NCBI RefSeq assembly: GCF_001556045.1
Contig: NZ_LSIC01000197.1
Location: 49,474 to 113,473 of the forward strand
Length of the DNA stretch: 64,000 nucleotides
Reading direction: 5' to 3'
Source of the DNA: Bradyrhizobium sp. CCH5-F6
Lineage (GTDB): Bacteria; Pseudomonadota; Alphaproteobacteria; Rhizobiales; Xanthobacteraceae
In this document: positions 61,336-64,000 of the stretch, piece by piece
How positions within the stretch are numbered: the stretch's first letter is position 1
How the letters are laid out: the number at the start of each line of letters is the position of its first letter
Made by a program: the position numbers and the translations under genes
The notes under the pieces: model-generated
What the model was told of the DNA's origin: nothing
Databases searched by the model: none
Seen by the model: the letters and a program-made list of their open reading frames with translations, nothing else

Positions 61336-62426
61336 CAACCCGCCATCACGGGTTGCCCGGCCTGGTACCAGAGCATGATCTCGCGCGGAATGTGGTGCAG
61401 CGAAACGACCTTCTCGACGCCGCCATGGGCGATGGCTTCCTTCGGCATGCCGAACACCACGCAGCTCTCTTCGTCCTGAGCCCGCGTCGAGGCGCCGAGC
61501 TTGCGCATCTCCAGCATTCCGCGCGCACCGTCATCGCCCATGCCGGTCATGATCACGCCGAGCGCGTTGGCGCCGGCATGCTGGGCCGCCGAGCGGAACA
61601 ACACGTCGACGGACGGACGATGCCGGGACACCGGCGGGCCGTCCTTGATCGCGATCTGGAAGCGAACGCCGATGCGCTGGAGCAGCATGTGGCGGGCGCC
61701 CGGCGCGATATAGGCGCAGCCCGGCAGCACCGGCTCGCCGTCCTCGGCCTCCTTGACGCGGATCTGGCAGACGCCGTCGAGACGCCTGGCGAAGGCCGCG
61801 GTGAAGCCCGCCGGCATGTGCTGGACGATGACGATCGGCGGGCAGTGCGCCGGCAGCATCTCCAGGACGTCGTTGAGCGCTTCGGTTCCGCCCGTCGATG
61901 CACCGATGCACACGATGCGCTCCGTCGCCGGCCGGACCTTGCCCTGCACCGGCGGCGGGATGATCGCATCGGCCGTCAGCTTCTTCTCGATCTCCCGGCG
62001 CTCTGCGCGCGGACGCACGCGCGCGCGCGCTGCCGACTTCACGGCTTCACGCAGCCGCGTCGAGCATTCGAGCAGCGCTTGGCGCGTGTCGATCTTCGGC
62101 TTCGGCACGATGTCGACCGCACCCGCCTCGAACGCCTCGAACATCACGTTCGAGCCCTCCTCGGTCAGCGAGGAGCAGATGATCACCGGAATGGGACGTT
62201 GCGCCATGATCTTGCGCAGGAAGGTCATGCCGTCCATGCGCGGCATTTCGAGGTCGAGGATGATGACGTCGGGCAGCTCCCTCTCGAGCCGCTTGGCCGC
62301 CACGAACGGATCGGACGCGGTCGCCATCACCTCGATCTCGGGATCTTCACTCAGGATCGTCAGCAGGATTTGGCGCACCGACGCCGAATCGTCCACGATC
62401 AGTACGCGAACTTTCTCGCTCGGCAT
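61335..62426 (-). CDS. cheB: Chemotaxis response regulator protein-glutamate methylesterase
   Basis: The 363-residue protein has a receiver domain ('[20 protein letters not shown]', phospho-acceptor D58 in '[13 protein letters not shown]'), a linker, and a methylesterase domain with catalytic S177 ('[12 protein letters not shown]'), H203 ('[10 protein letters not shown]') and D299 ('[10 protein letters not shown]'). The spacing of these three residues equals that of the enteric enzyme. It removes methyl groups from chemoreceptor glutamates. GGAG stands 8 nt upstream of ATG 62426. It follows cheR by 16 bp and overlaps the next gene. Confidence 0.95.
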   Translation of the reverse strand: MPSEKVRVLIVDDSASVRQILLTILSEDPEIEVMATASDPFVAAKRLERELPDVIILDLEMPRMDGMTFLRKIMAQRPIPVIICSSLTEEGSNVMFEAFEAGAVDIVPKPKIDTRQALLECSTRLREAVKSAARARVRPRAERREIEKKLTADAIIPPPVQGKVRPATERIVCIGASTGGTEALNDVLEMLPAHCPPIVIVQHMPAGFTAAFARRLDGVCQIRVKEAEDGEPVLPGCAYIAPGARHMLLQRIGVRFQIAIKDGPPVSRHRPSVDVLFRSAAQHAGANALGVIMTGMGDDGARGMLEMRKLGASTRAQDEESCVVFGMPKEAIAHGGVEKVVSLHHIPREIMLWYQAGQPVMAG

Positions 62427-62442
62427 TTTGGTTGCGCTCCGG

Positions 62443-63297
62443 CTAGACTTGGAAGATGGTCGGCTGAACCTGTTTCAGCCCAGGGACGGCACTGTGAATC
62501 ATCGATTCTGAATGCCCGACCAGCAGATAGCCGCCCGGACGCAAATGGCTGCACAGACGCTCGACCACCTTGCGCTGGGTCTCGCGCTCGAAATAGATCA
62601 GGACGTTGCGGCAGAAGATGATGTCGACGTCGCGATCGACGGGATAGGACTTGTCCATGAGGTTCATCCTCATGAAGTGTGTCATGCGCCGCAGCTCGGG
62701 TACGACCCGCACCTCGCCGCGCGACTTGTCCCGCGACCACGAAAAATATCGCTTCACGAATTGCTCCGGAACCGGGGCGAGCACGTCGCGGGTGTAGATC
62801 GCCGTCCTGGCGAGGCGCAGCACCGCGGTCGAGATGTCGGTTCCGAGGATGCGGTACTGGAAGCGCGATCCGCTCCGCGTCATGTCGTCCAGCACCATCG
62901 CCGTCGTGTAGGCTTCCATGCCGGTGGAGCTCGCCGAGCTCCAGATCTTCAGGTTCGCGTTCTTCCGTCCATGCGCTTTGAGCAGGCCCGGGACCGCGAC
63001 GTCCCTCATGAAGACGAAATGCTGCGGCTCGCGGAAGAAGTCGGTCTTGTTGGTGGTCACCACATCGATGAGGTGAGTGAGCTCGGTTTCGAAGTGATCG
63101 GCCTCGAACAGGTTCTCGACATATTCATTGAGGTCGGAGAAGTTGAGCGCGCGCACGCGCTTGTGCAACCGCCCTTCGAGCATCAGCCGCTTGCCCTGCG
63201 GCAGCTTGATGCCGACCTGGCTCTCGATCAATTCGGCAATGGTCCGGAAATGGCGCTCGGACAGATGCACAGCCGTATCCTGCATGGCGGGCATCAT
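62443..63297 (-). CDS. cheR: Chemotaxis protein methyltransferase
   Basis: The 284-residue protein has the N-terminal helical CheR domain ('[20 protein letters not shown]') and a SAM-binding C-terminal domain with '[20 protein letters not shown]', '[11 protein letters not shown]', '[18 protein letters not shown]' and '[20 protein letters not shown]'. It adds methyl groups to glutamates of chemoreceptors, opposing CheB. GGAG lies about 9 nt before ATG 63297; an in-frame ATG four codons later is also possible. It sits between the receptor gene and cheB, as in many alphaproteobacterial chemotaxis clusters. Confidence 0.95.
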   Translation of the reverse strand: MMPAMQDTAVHLSERHFRTIAELIESQVGIKLPQGKRLMLEGRLHKRVRALNFSDLNEYVENLFEADHFETELTHLIDVVTTNKTDFFREPQHFVFMRDVAVPGLLKAHGRKNANLKIWSSASSTGMEAYTTAMVLDDMTRSGSRFQYRILGTDISTAVLRLARTAIYTRDVLAPVPEQFVKRYFSWSRDKSRGEVRVVPELRRMTHFMRMNLMDKSYPVDRDVDIIFCRNVLIYFERETQRKVVERLCSHLRPGGYLLVGHSESMIHSAVPGLKQVQPTIFQV

Positions 63298-63394
63298 GGG
63301 CGACGGCTCCCGCCCGGGATGGCCGCCTGCACTGAATGTCGGGCCATACGGGCCATCTTGAAACCTACGCGTTCATCGAACTGCGGAAAGTGGA

Positions 63395-63419
63395 CCGGTC
63401 CACCGCCAGGGCGGACCGG
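63395..63419 (-). terminator. Possible weak terminator or attenuator after the receptor gene
   Basis: Arms CCGGTCC (63395-63401) and GGACCGG (63413-63419) pair with an additional imperfect GCC/GGC inside. On the minus strand it lies just after the receptor stop at 63431, and is followed by ACTTTCC only. It may lower read-through into cheR rather than stop it. Confidence 0.35.
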
Positions 63420-63430
63420 CCTTCAAAGTC

Positions 63431-64000
63431 CTAGCGCTGGAAATCGGCGTCCCGATCGTCCTCGCCGTCATTGAGATCGAAGGCGAAGCCGCCGCCGGCA
63501 ACCTTCGCGGCGCGCGCCGGCTTGGCCTGCGGCTTCTTCGCCGGACGTTCGACGGCCGCCATGGACGCCGCCTTGGCGCGCAGCTGGTTCACCGCCCGGT
63601 CGATCGGCGCGGGCGCCTGGCTCTTTGCGCCGTGGTCGATGCGGAAATAGGCGATGGTGGATTGCAGCTGCTCGGCCTGCGAGGCGAGCTCCTCCGAGGT
63701 CGAGGACACCTGCTCGGACGCGCTGGCGTTCTGCTGGCCGACCTTGTCGAGCTGCTGGATCGCCTGGTTGATCTGGGCCGAGCCGACGTCCTGCTCGCGG
63801 CAGGCTGCGGTGATCTCTTCGACGAGTTCGGCGGTCTTCTTGATGTCCGGAACGAGCTTGGACAGCATGGCGCCGGCCTCTTGCGCGACCTTGACGGTTT
63901 CGACCGAGAGCGTTCCGATCTCGGCGGCTGCCGCCTGGCTGCGCTCGGCGAGCTTGCGCACCTCGGAGGCGACGACCGCAAAGCCCTTGCCGTGCTCGCC
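63431..64000 (-). CDS. Methyl-accepting chemotaxis protein, C-terminal part (cut by window edge)
   Basis: The frame is open to base 64000, so only the last 189 residues are seen. They begin inside the conserved tip '[20 protein letters not shown]', followed by the descending coiled coil ('[20 protein letters not shown]', '[20 protein letters not shown]') and a variable Ala/Lys-rich tail. The motif E-x-x-x-x-x-x-A-E-Q in the adaptation region contains likely methylation sites for the downstream CheR. The ligand domain lies beyond the window. Confidence 0.9.
   Translation of the reverse strand, partial: GEHGKGFAVVASEVRKLAERSQAAAAEIGTLSVETVKVAQEAGAMLSKLVPDIKKTAELVEEITAACREQDVGSAQINQAIQQLDKVGQQNASASEQVSSTSEELASQAEQLQSTIAYFRIDHGAKSQAPAPIDRAVNQLRAKAASMAAVERPAKKPQAKPARAAKVAGGGFAFDLNDGEDDRDADFQR

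Noticed and set aside
61353..62621. A 422-codon open frame antisense to cheB
   Set aside because: cheB on the other strand has intact catalytic residues, so this frame is a compositional artefact.

Overview
The window reads as chromosome of a high-GC alphaproteobacterium of the order Rhizobiales, most likely Bradyrhizobium or a close relative. The grounds are the overall gene style, the RIME-like palindromic repeats, the many small exported proteins of unknown function, a BTLCP-type cysteine proteinase, a GrlR-domain protein and a cheR-cheB chemotaxis operon. Species and strain cannot be read from the sequence alone. I see no rRNA, tRNA, CRISPR array, transposase or phage gene.

Layout. (1) 1-2.7 kb: 3' part of a giant secreted protein built on 498-bp tandem repeats with an RTX-like C-terminus. 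(2) 2.9-12.5 kb: polysaccharide decoration and polymerisation genes: four OafA-type acyltransferases, a flippase, a pyruvyl-transferase-like protein, a glycosyltransferase and a polymerase. (3) 13.1-19.5 kb: a small exported helical protein, a tyrosine autokinase (BY-kinase), a priming sugar-phosphate transferase and a PPP-family phosphatase. (4) 22.1-26.2 kb: a colanic-acid-like operon wcaI-gmd-fcl-wcaF for GDP-L-fucose. (5) 27-45.3 kb: a second priming transferase, a second flippase, a polymerase, a GH71-type glycanase, glycosyl-, methyl- and acetyl-transferases, a second BY-kinase with its own small exported helical protein, and an O-antigen-ligase-like protein. (6) 45.5-52.4 kb: the Wza-type outer-membrane export lipoprotein, another ligase-like protein, a LapG-like proteinase and a second PPP phosphatase. 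(7) 52.4-59.5 kb: many short exported or hypothetical genes, one visibly frameshifted. (8) 59.6-64 kb: chemotaxis operon mcp (cut by the window edge)-cheR-cheB-soluble MCP-like gene, ending in a strong terminator.

How it works together. The central 40 kb looks like one or two Wzx/Wzy-type exopolysaccharide pathways: sugar-nucleotide supply (gmd, fcl), lipid-linked priming (16766-18196 and 28290-29789), chain extension by GT2/GT4 enzymes, decoration by O-acyl, pyruvyl and methyl transfer, flipping (4181-5662, 30018-31238), polymerisation (9942, 31243, 41575, 48834), length control by two Wzc/ExoP-like kinases, and export through one Wza homologue (46305-47507). No Wzb-type tyrosine phosphatase is seen; two near-identical-length PPP phosphatases lie in the same neighbourhood.

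The most notable signal is gene duplication. Each BY-kinase gene is preceded by a member of the same uncharacterised exported-protein family. A ligase-like gene and a TPR-like membrane gene also occur twice, as do the PPP phosphatase and a 90-residue protein whose second copy carries a 1-nt frameshift. Two inverted ~105-bp palindromic elements at 4.1 and 45.4 kb bracket the polysaccharide genes. All functional calls are by eye from protein motifs; no database search was run.
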